Assembly: GCA_030522415.1 (NCBI GenBank)
Contig: CM060104.1
Coordinates: 14,070,229-14,134,228, forward strand
Direction: 5' to 3'
Length of the DNA stretch: 64,000 nucleotides
DNA from: Channallabes apus
Taxonomy: Eukaryota; Chordata; Actinopteri; Siluriformes; Clariidae
The notes under the pieces are model-generated. The model was not told the DNA's origin and did not search any database. It was given only the letters and a program-made list of their open reading frames with translations. The position numbers were made by a program, and so were the translations under genes. Below, one piece after another: positions 34,987 through 45,480 of this stretch; position 1 is the first letter of the stretch, and the number at the start of each line of letters is the position of its first letter.

Positions 34987-36958
34987 ACAGACCCACCTAG
35001 TGCAGGCACTGATCGACTCGGGTTCGGATCGTAACCTGCTGAATGCGGCTTCGGCCAAAACCCTGGGTATTCCTGCGCTGCCCTTGGAGAACCACCTCAA
35101 GGTCCAGGCCCTCGACGGGAGTCCGCTCCCATCTATCACCTACAGAACCCCTCTCATTGGTCTAAAGGTCTCCGGCAACCACTCAGAACTGACGTCGCTG
35201 TTCATCATGGAAGGGTCACATGCCACGGTCGTCCTAGGCCTCCCCTGGTTAACCCAACACATTGATTGGGTCAGGAACTCGATCATAGCCTGGAACCCAT
35301 CATGTTCCACGTCATGTTTACGCGCCGCCACCACGCCATGCCTCTATCCCGCCCCCACAAAGGAGCCACCGGACCTCACCCGTGGTCCCCCAGAATACCA
35401 TGACCTCAGGACTGTGTTTAGCAAATCACGTGCAGTCTCTTCCCCCCCCCCCCCCCCGCCCCCACCGACCATACGACTGCGCCATTGACTTCCTCCCAGG
35501 CACCACACCCCCAAGGGCCGTCTTTACTCTCTGTCGCCCAAGGAACGCCAAGCCATGGATCAGTACATCAAGGAATCCCTCGCCGCAGGAATCATCCGCC
35601 CCTCTTCTTCTCTGGCAGGGACTGGATTCTTCTTCGTGGGCAAAAAAGATGGTTCCCTTCATCCGTGCATTGATTATAGGGGCCTTAACGATATCACTAT
35701 AAAGAACCGGTACCCCATTCCTCTAATGTCTACCGCCTTCGAACTCCTTCAGGGGGCCAGCACCTTCACCAAGCCGGACGCCCTTTCAAGACTATTTATG
35801 ACCACCCAAGACCCTGCCGCATGTGAGACTATTTTGCCACCCCCCTGCCTGCTCGCCGTGGCTGAGCTCGACATCGAAACCAGTGTCAAGCAAGCCCTAT
35901 CCCATGGACCAAGCCCAAGCAACGTGCCTCCTAACCGTCTCTTCGTTCCCCTCGCTCTGCGTTCTCAAGTCCTGGAGTGGGCCCACAGCTCTAAACTCTC
36001 GTGCCACCCAGGCTCCGCCAGAACTCTGGCACTAGCCCAGCAGCGGTTTTTGTGGTCGACCCTCAAGGAGGACGTCTCTGGCTTTGTTGCAGCGTGCAAT
36101 GTCTGCATAAGATCCAAGCATGTCAACACGGCCCCAGCTGGCCTCCTCAGACCCCTGCCCATCCCTCATCGCCCCTGGTCCAACATTGCCCTGGACTTCG
36201 TCACCGGGCTATCCCCCTCCACCGGCCACACCTGCATCATGACCGTGGTTGATAGGTTCTCTAAAGCTGCTCACTTTATCCCCCTACCAAAACTTCCGTC
36301 CGCCAAGGAGACTGCCGAGCTCATGATCAACCATGTATTTAAGCTCCACGGCCTGCCCAAGGACATTGTGTCTGATCGGGGCCCACAGTTCACCTATCAG
36401 TTCTGGAAGGCATTTTGTAAGCTCATCGGAGCCACCCCAAGCCTGTCATCAGGATTTCACCCTCAATCCAATGGGCAGACGGAGAGGAAGAGCCAGGCCC
36501 TCGAGGTCGCTCTGAGGTGCATGACCTACCGGGATGTAGTCGAATATGCACACAACTCTCTAGTCTCTTCTTCTACTGGGCTGTCCCCCTTCCAGTGCTG
36601 CCTGGGTTACCAACCACCCTTGTTCCCCTCTCAGGAAGAGGAGGTCAGCGTCCCCTCTGCCCAAGCCTTCATTCGCCGCTGCAGGAGGACCTGGACTCAA
36701 GCCAGAAAGACGCTGCTACAACAAGGCAAAACTTACAAGGAGCAAGCAGACCGTAGACGCTCTCAGGCCCCCAAGTACAGGATAGGGCAGAGAGTCATGC
36801 TCTCCACCAGAGACCTCCCTCTGAAGACCCTGTCTCGCAAACTTTCACCCCGTTACATCGGCCCCTTCACCATAACCAAGATTGTCAATCCCTGCGCGGT
36901 CAAACTCTTGCTTCCCTCTACGATGCGACGGATAAATCCCACATTCCACGTGTCATAG
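34987..36958 (+). pseudogene. Deletion-derivative pol: protease and integrase kept, reverse transcriptase and RNase H lost
   Basis: The protease is near 35000-35340 (ALIDSGSDRN active-site D). A poly-C run at 35444-35458 and a second indel near 35510 shift the frame away and back. From 35555 a frame of 467 codons reads the start of reverse transcriptase ([17 protein letters not shown]...GASTFTK). It then passes directly at about 35775 into the PDALSR tether that normally follows RNase H. The fusion keeps the frame but removes the YXDD and RNase H residues. Integrase follows with its HHCC zinc region (near 35970-36110), catalytic D residues ([10 protein letters not shown] region and SDRGPQF) and NGQTER. 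A gap after ALRCMTYRD removes part of the core's end. The frame ends at INPTFHVS where LTR sequence begins. Confidence 0.85.
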
Positions 36959-37377
36959 CTACGTCGTCTCACCTCATGCCCATTAAGCTCCTCAGATCGC
37001 TGTATTATTGTGTGTGTATACCACGATTCTCTCGCGTTTCCTTTTCACTGCCTTTCACGTTACGACCTCGCTTTGTTTTTTTCTCGTTATTGAAATTTTG
37101 CCTGCCGATTTGGATTGTTCGCCTGCCTTTTTGATCTCCCGATTTCGACCCACGCTTCCCCCTTTGATTTATGACTCCCGTCTCTCGTCCTTTTGGTTTT
37201 GTTTTGCCCCGCTGATTATCTTCCTGGTTTGTACCTTGCGCCTTCCTTTTTGACTACGGCTCTCGTCTCATGTTTTTGTTTTTGACGCTTCGCTGACGGA
37301 CTCACGGCATTCGACCCTTGCTCACGCTCCCGACCACGCGCGCACATCTCTATACATCGTCCACATCGCCCGTGACA
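36947..37377 (+). repeat. Right LTR, 5'-truncated
   Basis: It matches the left LTR from CACGTGTCATA (33737 region) to the end with scattered substitutions. The truncation point coincides with a CACGTGTCATA word shared by the pol end and the LTR. It ends TGACA at 37377. Confidence 0.88.
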
Positions 37378-38222
37378 AACAGTCCATTTTTACAAATTTT
37401 ATGTACACTTTGATATATATTTCCGCAAGACGAGCAAATATTTGTAAGAAATTTTGACTTAGAAAACGAACAAGTCTTAGTTTACGAGTACCGAGTATCA
37501 TGTATCACGCATGCACTTCTTGTTTTGACGCCGAACGTCACGTAATCACAACTGATCCAATGTTTTTTCTCTCTCTTGCTCGAATTGTGGGTAATTGTCT
37601 CCCCTGATCTGCCTTAGTGCACCTCACTTACTGGTATAATCAACATCCGTGCACGTGTGCTGTTTACTATAACACTGTGACCACGCGTATGCGCGTAAAA
37701 CATATTTTATTTTGTGTTTGTAACTGTGTGTACACAGTGCGAGTGCACTGTTTCTTGTGTGTGCATGTGTAAAGCAAAAGAAAGTCTCATTAGAGAGGTT
37801 AAAGATCCATTTTCTCCCTCTCTGTATCAGCCTGTCATTATGTGTGTGCACACACATGATTTGACACCGTGCCTGGTTGTGCTTGTGCTTCACGCACACT
37901 CTGTCGCCTTTACACACCCCCGATAATAATTGAGGTTCCATAATTAATTGATAAATAATTAAGTTTTCATTATTTCTTATGTGAAAATTTGCTTTGATTT
38001 ACGAGTGTTTTGGAATACAAGCCCGCTTCAAATTATGCTCGCAATCTAAGGTTCCAATATGATATTGTCAACCTTTTTAAATGACAATCAAGATCTGATT
38101 AATTGCTTTCTAAAGATCATGTACAGAAATTTGGCACACCTGAGCTCACAATTCACCTGAGAATTTAATAGTTTTAGAATAGAAAGTCCTGATGCATATT
38201 TGGTTTTATCCATTAATTAAAT
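37378..38222. other. pde1c intron, nothing recognised
   Basis: Sequence between the deleted retrotransposon and the L2 element. Several palindromic CA/TG words occur but no exon or element is recognised. Confidence 0.45.
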
Positions 38223-41200
38223 GGATCGCCGCGCTTTGCCGCGTTCTCATTCCCGTCCATTTTCTCCTCTCCTCCTCTCAACATCTGGATTGTTTATGGC
38301 CCTATTGTTGTTATCTCACTGTGGATTATAACTCTAATTGATCGCCCTGCTACATCTCCTTTCCTGGACACCTGACTCTGCTGGATTATTGTTTATGACT
38401 CTACTGTTGTTCTTTCACTGTGGATTATACTCCGACTGGATTGCCTATAGCCATCGCTAGCTACCTGCACAACTCTGCTCTGCTGCTGCCTGTCGGCCTT
38501 CGCGCTCCTTCAGGCCTCCTACATAGCTGACGGGTGAGTCTCCACTCCTTCGTCTATCTATTGTGGACAGTATATCGGATGGTGAGGCACCCCCCTGCCA
38601 TCTGATTTGACTGATAAGGTCTGTATTGCGCTAATCATTCGGCGACAAGAGTGTTGCGGCTCTCCTGCATTTTATTGTGAGAGATGTGTGTTCCTCATCT
38701 GTCAGTGATGTGGTGCTTTCACATCTAACCATGTCTCTCACCGCTTGCAAAGTTCCTGTACCTGCTTTGCTCAGAGTTTTAACACTGGACTTATTACTTG
38801 GCTGTGTTGTTGTCATGGCACTCAGCTACTCGCTATCTCAACTACGAAGCCTGAAATCACACCCTCGGCTCGACGCATCTACATACAGGCTCTGCAAGGA
38901 ACTTGGTATCACTAGACAGCCGCGCTACGTTCATCGTTCCGGTCGCCACTATCTCTCATCACGCTGTGTGACATCCTCGTCCATTCCTTCTATTTGGTCC
39001 AACCGTTCGGATATATGCTATTCTATGCTGCCGGCCAACCACCGTGGTATCAATCGTGCTGCATTAATTACTGTATCTCCGTCTCCATCTGCTCTACAGA
39101 CACGCAATGATTGTGCGCTTCGTCCTGCATTTGCGCTGTTCAACTGCCGCTCACTTACTAACAAGGCTACTGTGCTCTCCGCGCTGTTAACTGATAAAGA
39201 CCTGGACTTCTTGCTGCTTACTGAAACATGGCAAATACCAAATGACTATTTCCACCTAAATCTTCTCACCCCTTCTGGATACAGCTACATGACCAAACCC
39301 CGTCTTACATCGAGGGGCGGCGGTCTGGCTGCCGTCTATCGTAGTAACATTCCTGTTAAAACCATTGACTTTCATGCAACTTCAACCTTTGAGTACCTAG
39401 TTCTCAAAATCTCTGGTACATTTCCTATGATTGCAATTCTCTTGTATCGTCCACCCAAATCAATGTCAAATTTTTTCACTGAACTGCATGAGCTATTAAC
39501 CCTTACATGTGCGATGTCTTCTTCTATAATCTTACTTGGTGATTTCAACATACATGTTAACAAAGATTGTGCAGACTCCCGTGAACTCATGTCAGTTTTT
39601 GAATGTTTTAATCTCGTACAGCACATTAATTTTCCTACACATATAAAAGGTCACACACTGGATTTAATTTGTACAACTGGTTTACGCAATGTCTCTGTGA
39701 ATGGGTCGCAGATTGGACTTTCTGATCACCTTCTCATTGAACTCAGTTGTGAAATGCCTCTCCCCTGCCTCAGGGTAAAATCAACCATTACTTTTCGTAA
39801 AATTACTTCTGTTGATCATTCACTGTTTACTGATTCTGTACAGACACATCTTTCAGATATTACTGAACACAGCTCTGCTCTTGATATTCTTGCCAAATAT
39901 AATAACGCTCTTTCTACCACCCTTAATATTCACGCCCCACTCAAATGCAGAATCGTACCTTCTACACATACATCACCCTGGTTTACCCCCTCACTTCGCA
40001 AATTGAAAACCACTGGTCGTCGCCTGGAACGCCTTTATAGGAAAACTGGCTTGACCGTGCATCTTCTTGCATACAAGGATCACATTCAGCTATATAAATT
40101 AGCTTTAAATAATGCACGATCCAGCTATTATTCTACTCTGATCACAAATGCATCTTCCTGTCCTAAAACACTGTTTTCTGTAGTTAACAAACTCACTAGC
40201 CCTCCTGTCCCTCCTATGACCAACTGTGTAGATCTCTGTGAGTCATTCTTACTTTACTTCCAAAATAAAATAACTCATATACATTCTCTCTTTTCAACAG
40301 TATACTCCCCTATTCACTCAAATGACTTCCCCATGGACTTTGCAACTGGTATTTTTACTGATTTCGATCCTCCAACTCCTGCTTTTATTTCTGAATTACT
40401 CAGTAAAGTCAATCCTTCTTTCTGTCACCTTGATCCTGCCCCTACGTCCCTGCTTAAATACTCTGCACCTGTTATTTCACGGCCTATTTCACTTCTCATT
40501 TCTAAAATCTTGAACACTGGTGTTGTTCCTCTTGAATTAAAAACTGCAGCTGTCACACCAGTCTTAAAGAAACCTGGCCTTGACCCGGCTGATATGGCCA
40601 ACTACCGACCAATTTCAAATCTTCCGCTACTCTCCAAAATACTTGAAAAAGTTGTTGCTGTTCAACTACAGTCCTATTTGTCATCTCATAATCTGTATGA
40701 ATGTTTCCAATCCGGTTTTCGCCCTCACCACAGTACAGAGACAGCGCTTCTTAAGGTTGTCAATGACCTTCTTATGGCTTCTGATGCTGGCTCTGCTAGC
40801 ATTTTGATTCTGTTAGACCTCTCTTCTGCATTTGATACTATCTCTCACAATATTCTCATCTCACGACTCTCTGCTCTTGGTATTTCTGTAACTGCCTTAT
40901 CCTGGTTCGCTTCTTATCTGTCTGACCGACAACACTATATTACTATCCGCCAGTCTAAATCTTCTACCGCTCCTGTTTCTCATGGTGTTCCGCAGGGTTC
41001 TGTTCTTGGCCCACTACTGTTCATCATCTACATGCTTCCTCTAGGTAAAATCATCCGCCGCCATGGTTTAAATTTCCACTGTTATGCAGACGACACTCAA
41101 CTCTATATCAGTTTTCGACACTATCATCCCTTTCCCACTAACTCCGTTTCTGATTGTATTGATGACATAAATGCTTGGATGACTAGTAACCTTCTCAAGC

Positions 41201-42098
41201 TCAATACTGACAAAACAGATTTTTTACTTGTTGGTTCACCTAAAACCATTGCAGCTCTCTGTACTGATACTGTTAACATTTCCGGGACCTTGGTTAGATC
41301 TTCCACCACCGTTAAAAATCTGGGTATAACTTTTGACTCCCATCTTTCCTTTCTACCTCACATTTCTTCACTTACTAAATCTGCCTTCTATCACCTCCGT
41401 AATATAGCTCATCTACGACCCTTCTTAGACATCAAGGATGCTGAGACACTGGTCCACGCTTTCATTACTTCTCGACTCGACTACTGTAATTCTCTTTTCT
41501 ATGGTCTACCAAATACAACATTAAATAAGCTCCAATACATTCAGAACTCTGCTGCTAGGGTCCTCACTTATACAAAGAAATCCTCACACATCACTCCCAT
41601 CCTACACAAACTTCATTGGCTACCCATTCGCTCCCGCATCCAATACAAGATTCTCCTTATCACCTTCAAAGCACTCCATGGTCTTGCCCCTCCATATATC
41701 TCAGATCTTATTCATACGTACTCCCCTGCTCGCACACTCCGATCTGCAGATGATGGTCTACTGGTAATTTCTCGTCATAGATTAGCATCATTTGGAGGAC
41801 GAGCATTTAGCATTTCTGCCCCCACACTCTGGAATTCTATTCCCAAACACATCCGTGATCTTTCTTCATTACAGGATTTCAAAACCCACCTTAAAACATA
41901 TCTTTTCTCGTCCTGTTTTTCCACTCTTTGAATATGTGTTAGATAAACACTACCAGTTTTCATGTTTATCTATATTTTGTTCTGTCGTTTTTCAGATGTC
42001 TCTTTCTATGTGTAAGCATTTTTGTTATTGTAAAGCGACCTTGAGTCTCTTGAAAGGCGCTATATAAAATAAACGTATTATTATTATTATTATTATTA
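38223..42098 (+). mobile_element. L2-clade LINE, apparently full length
   Basis: A GC-richer 5' UTR starts near 38223 and holds two 99-bp-spaced tandem units (ATTGTTTATGGCCCTATTG... at 38289 and 38388). A single intact ORF follows. The 3' end has the L2 signature TTGAAAGGCGCTATATAAA and finishes in an ATT microsatellite (42077-42098), the usual L2 tail in place of poly-A. No target duplication is evident, as is common for L2. It lies in the sense opposite to pde1c. Confidence 0.9.
38731..41931 (+). CDS. L2 LINE ORF: apurinic endonuclease and reverse transcriptase, intact
   Basis: This single protein nicks the target and copies its own RNA at the nick. I start at the ATG at 38731 (AACCATGT context, MSLTACKV), giving 1,066 codons; the frame is open further upstream to 38677 but only from a GTG. 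The N-terminal third is an exonuclease/endonuclease/phosphatase domain with FNCRSLTNK, LTETW, YRPPK, LGDFNIHV, and SDHLLIEL near its end. The middle is reverse transcriptase with ANYRPISNLPLLSKILEK, GFRPHHSTETAL, LDLSSAFDTISH, HGVPQGSVLGPLLF and the catalytic CYADDTQLY. The C-terminal region (RLDYCNSLFYGLP, AARVLT, LHWLPI) is typical of L2/CR1 proteins. No stop or frameshift was found, so the copy is young or preserved. Confidence 0.92.
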   Translation: MSLTACKVPVPALLRVLTLDLLLGCVVVMALSYSLSQLRSLKSHPRLDASTYRLCKELGITRQPRYVHRSGRHYLSSRCVTSSSIPSIWSNRSDICYSMLPANHRGINRAALITVSPSPSALQTRNDCALRPAFALFNCRSLTNKATVLSALLTDKDLDFLLLTETWQIPNDYFHLNLLTPSGYSYMTKPRLTSRGGGLAAVYRSNIPVKTIDFHATSTFEYLVLKISGTFPMIAILLYRPPKSMSNFFTELHELLTLTCAMSSSIILLGDFNIHVNKDCADSRELMSVFECFNLVQHINFPTHIKGHTLDLICTTGLRNVSVNGSQIGLSDHLLIELSCEMPLPCLRVKSTITFRKITSVDHSLFTDSVQTHLSDITEHSSALDILAKYNNALSTTLNIHAPLKCRIVPSTHTSPWFTPSLRKLKTTGRRLERLYRKTGLTVHLLAYKDHIQLYKLALNNARSSYYSTLITNASSCPKTLFSVVNKLTSPPVPPMTNCVDLCESFLLYFQNKITHIHSLFSTVYSPIHSNDFPMDFATGIFTDFDPPTPAFISELLSKVNPSFCHLDPAPTSLLKYSAPVISRPISLLISKILNTGVVPLELKTAAVTPVLKKPGLDPADMANYRPISNLPLLSKILEKVVAVQLQSYLSSHNLYECFQSGFRPHHSTETALLKVVNDLLMASDAGSASILILLDLSSAFDTISHNILISRLSALGISVTALSWFASYLSDRQHYITIRQSKSSTAPVSHGVPQGSVLGPLLFIIYMLPLGKIIRRHGLNFHCYADDTQLYISFRHYHPFPTNSVSDCIDDINAWMTSNLLKLNTDKTDFLLVGSPKTIAALCTDTVNISGTLVRSSTTVKNLGITFDSHLSFLPHISSLTKSAFYHLRNIAHLRPFLDIKDAETLVHAFITSRLDYCNSLFYGLPNTTLNKLQYIQNSAARVLTYTKKSSHITPILHKLHWLPIRSRIQYKILLITFKALHGLAPPYISDLIHTYSPARTLRSADDGLLVISRHRLASFGGRAFSISAPTLWNSIPKHIRDLSSLQDFKTHLKTYLFSSCFSTL

Positions 42099-43472
42099 AA
42101 CCAGCTGAGTTCAAATAGCACAATTTTCAGGCAGAGAGGCTCCAACAAATTAGTGACATCACCTGTTTTGTGCACAGGGAGAACTATACTGTAATACATG
42201 GCATATGTTGTCCTAATACGTTTTAGTCACTGCAACACACATTTTTTTCAAAGGAAAGAAATTGTAGTTTAACATTGTTCGTGCTGTCACTAGTGAATGG
42301 GATAAAATGAAAGTGCTGTGATACAGGCAGCATCTTGTTCATTTTTCCAACATGTCCTTTGGGACTTTTCAGAAGGTAAAGGTGAAGGGAGATTATTGTT
42401 GGTTTGTGAAGACAGGCTCTAGGGAGAGATGTGTGTGTGTGGGTGGGTGTCATGATGGAAAATAAGAGAACATCAGTAAGTGGCCTCTGTGGATTTTAAG
42501 CTGAGGTTACTGGCATGTCTCTGAGAAAGAACACTGAGATGAGATATCATTTAAGCCCACACAGGTCTGCAGGCTGTCAACAGTTCAGTGGACATGTACT
42601 CTGTGTCAGTGTGATGTGTATTTTTCTTTCAGGTACTGCTGCATTTGTTGGTTACAGGCAAGCCTTCTGTTCAAGTAGCACATGTCTCAAATAATACAAC
42701 TTGTTCAGAGGGAAGTAATGAAGATTGTTTTGAATCAGTACAATAAGTAAACCTAATGAAACTAGTTATGTGACCTGCACAAAGCTAAATTCTATACTCT
42801 GAATGAGCTGTCCACTTTAATAGGAAAACTTATAAACCTTCACGGTGTTGCAATTACCCAATCAGTTAATCATGTGGCAGCAGCGTAATGCACAAAACCA
42901 TGAACTGATTTTATGCACCGTGATCAGTAGGGCTGTAGATCATGGCCAGCACTAATGTTTACTGTCTGATTTGTCTCAAGCAGCTATATTTTTACAGGTT
43001 GTAAAGAGTTAAAAACTATTAAAAGTGTCTAATCCACACTGAAATGGTAATTAAATTGTGTTGTTGATTGTGCAAATCTTTTCAAAACTTTTAACATGAG
43101 ATTTTTTTTCCTGCCACACTACAGTCCAGTGGGTGACTGGAATGCACCAACCAGAAATAAACTTGTGATACTCTTGTAAAGAGATGTTATCATCAGCCCA
43201 AGCTAGTCATGCTATTCTCCTTCCTCATCAGCAAGGCGTTTCCACCTGCAAAGCTGCCACTTAGGTTTTTTCTCTCAATAGCATTCAGTGTACAGTTTCC
43301 TGCTGCGCTAAAAACATGGCCATGTTCAAGTCACTGAGATTACATTTTTCCCTATTCTTGTGGTTGACATGAACATACACTAAAGCTTGTGACTTTTACT
43401 TGCATGATTTTCTGTATGGAGCTGCTGCTTAATTGTCTGATTAGATAAGCAGGGGTATATATATTTGAGCAA

Positions 43473-43473
<1 letters not shown>
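42099..43473. other. pde1c intron, nothing recognised
   Basis: Unique-looking AT-rich DNA between the L2 tail and the TA repeat. No exon or mobile element recognised. Confidence 0.45.
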
Positions 43474-43556
<83 letters not shown>

Positions 43557-43558
43557 AT
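43474..43558. repeat. (TA)n followed by (TG)n
   Basis: About 30 TA units, self-complementary and able to extrude a cruciform, run into about ten TG units. Confidence 0.95.
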
Positions 43559-44892
43559 GTAGTACATATAGGAAAGGACAAAGAGAGACTGAACTATCAC
43601 ACTGGTAAGCGGGGACATGCACTCAATTGTAGCAGATGGATAATAAAGAGGGAATCAGAAGTCTTCAGAAGAGGACTCTTTTAGCTCAGTCAGCAGGCAG
43701 ACTCTGTACCATGTCCAATGTGTGTGTCCTCAGGAGTAGGAAAAGGCCACTTCATTAGTGATAATGATTCCCCCAGCTACTGAGACTACTCCAGTAATGA
43801 CATGACGACCGAGGATCTCCCACTGAGGAACTGACACACATCCTACTCTCCTCCTCCAGCCCATTTCCCCCCCCTAAATATCTCTTTAGTGACCTTGCGT
43901 ACCTGATTTTGATTAGGCAACAAGGACTCTAATGAGCTCTCTGCCAGGTAACACCCCCCCCCCTTCCATACACACATATAAATGTATGTCAGGGGATGAG
44001 CCTTCATGATTTGTTTGTTACAAAGCGTCAGAAATCACTGTGCATTGTTGACGTCACCCCCTCCCCATTCTTTGGTGACCATGGAGACATTAATCACAAA
44101 GGTAACTGGATGGCACAGGAAGGTCCTCAGAGGAAGTGTCTTATCTGCTGAAGAGCACATCTGCACTCCATCAAGGCTTATACTGTAGATGGTGGATACA
44201 CTGTTTGGGTGTAAAACATGGCGAAATCATGCACAGCTTTTTTGCTGCCTGTTGAAGAACTGATTGTTGCCTGTAATGTAAGCAGTGCCACTTGACCTTT
44301 GTAAGGCTGTAATTACCACCATTGCATGCTCTCTGAAAACAACTGTCATGTCATTTTGCCAATTCCCCTGTATTGTTCTGTGGCTGCTTCCATACAAATG
44401 CAAGATACTGTGAGTCATTTTACATAAAACAGGGCTATTATGTAATCTAATTCTGTTCATCATGAGTATGAGAAATCTTAAATATTCAAAAGGAAAAAAA
44501 TCTTTAAAGTAAAGTGTCAGGTCCATTGAGGGAAAAAATGCTTTTAAAAAGCATTAGTGGTTAGGATGTTTTTAAATGATATTAGCAAAACATTTAAATA
44601 GCACTACTTTTATAAGTATTTTAGGAGAAGCACTCATAAGCATTCACTGTATTAATGTTCACAATGTAGGGTCCTATTTTATTCCCTATATTAGCACAAA
44701 AATACTTCTTTGAACTTTTCTTATTTTTATATTTCTAATATCAATATATGCCAATATCAGAATTAATTACTATTCTCAACTGCAAACAGGTAACTCCACT
44801 GTGCAGACCATACTGCAAATAGCCAGTAATGCAATAGAAAGAAGAAGTTATGTTACACACCCACAACCCCACACTGTTCCTTCCACTCTTAC
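43559..44892. other. First pde1c intron, donor side; nothing recognised
   Basis: Poly-C runs at 43867-43875 and 43953-43963 and AT-rich DNA. No further exon recognised. Confidence 0.45.
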
Positions 44893-44977
44893 CGATTGTA
44901 AAGCTGAACCCGTCAATGCTGAACGTGGCACTCCGGCATTTTTTAAATCCTTGTTTTTTGGAGCTGGGCTCGGTCAT
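44893..44977 (-). CDS. pde1c: First coding exon of pde1c long isoform
   Basis: 85 bp: 28 codons plus one base. It reads MTEPSSKKQ followed by GFKKCRSATFSIDGFSFTI, which agrees almost exactly with the remembered start of the vertebrate PDE1C long isoform. The ATG is at 44977 with context AAGATGA. A strong donor (GTAAGA) begins at 44892. The single G left over joins TT of the 29786-29836 exon to make Val, so the join is consistent in phase and sequence. The intron between them is about 15 kb and contains an L2 LINE and a chromovirus deletion derivative. This fixes the gene's orientation (minus) and the approximate upstream limit of its coding region. Confidence 0.94.
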
Positions 44978-45251
44978 CTTGCTTTAATAGATGTTTCTTT
45001 ACTTGTCGTTGCTGGTCTTGTGAAGGTTTCCCCTGAAGATGCAGGTTTAGAGAGTATGAACAACTTGCACTCTTGGTCCTAAAGAACTTGTGGTGAGTTT
45101 GTGTTTAATAAAAGGTCAGAATAAAGAATCAGAAGTTTTGGGGTGCAGGTGGGCTGCCCCCTCTGCAATACCCCTATGAGAGCTCTAAATGCCTGACCGC
45201 ATCCCAGGCCTGATCATTTGCCAGCGCACAGAGAAACACTGACACAGAACT

Positions 45252-45296
<45 letters not shown>

Positions 45297-45480
45297 CTAC
45301 TCACTTACCCTCCCTTTCTGGGATCCTCCCCACTTCTCAGCTCTCAAAGCGCACGATAACGTTCTCTCCACCTTGTTCATTAAAACAGTCATTTGTAGTC
45401 TTGTAAGTCTTAACACTTTAACACTTGTAATTTTGACTTTAGTGCCTGACAACTTAACTCAGCTGTGCTGTTTTATAACT
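44978..45480 (-). promoter_or_regulatory. pde1c: Putative upstream pde1c promoter and 5' UTR
   Basis: Sequence upstream of the long-isoform ATG. It includes a GA/CT tract (plus-strand 45252-45295) and, further out, TTATAAAA on the minus strand near 45468-45475, a possible TATA box. Transcription start is not determinable. A further non-coding first exon cannot be excluded. Confidence 0.4.
45252..45295. repeat. (TC)n tract upstream of pde1c long-isoform exon
   Basis: Pure CT run with one CTAT interruption near its end, read as GA on the pde1c coding strand, about 275 bp upstream of the ATG. Confidence 0.93.

Larger units (their letters stand above)
33627..37377 (+). mobile_element. Internally deleted Ty3/gypsy chromovirus-like element with AACAG target duplication
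   Basis: The left LTR starts TGTCATGAGTTACGCC and the right LTR ends CCCGTGACA. AACAG lies on both sides (33622-33626 and 37378-37382), so this is one insertion and not two fragments. Gag is shortened, reverse transcriptase and RNase H are mostly deleted, and the integrase C-terminus runs straight into a 5'-truncated right LTR. The 11 nt after the left LTR (34192-34202) pair with LTR bases 33790-33800 at 10 of 11 positions, again suggesting self-priming. It differs from the 48158 family in LTR and protein sequence and is antisense to pde1c. Confidence 0.9.
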
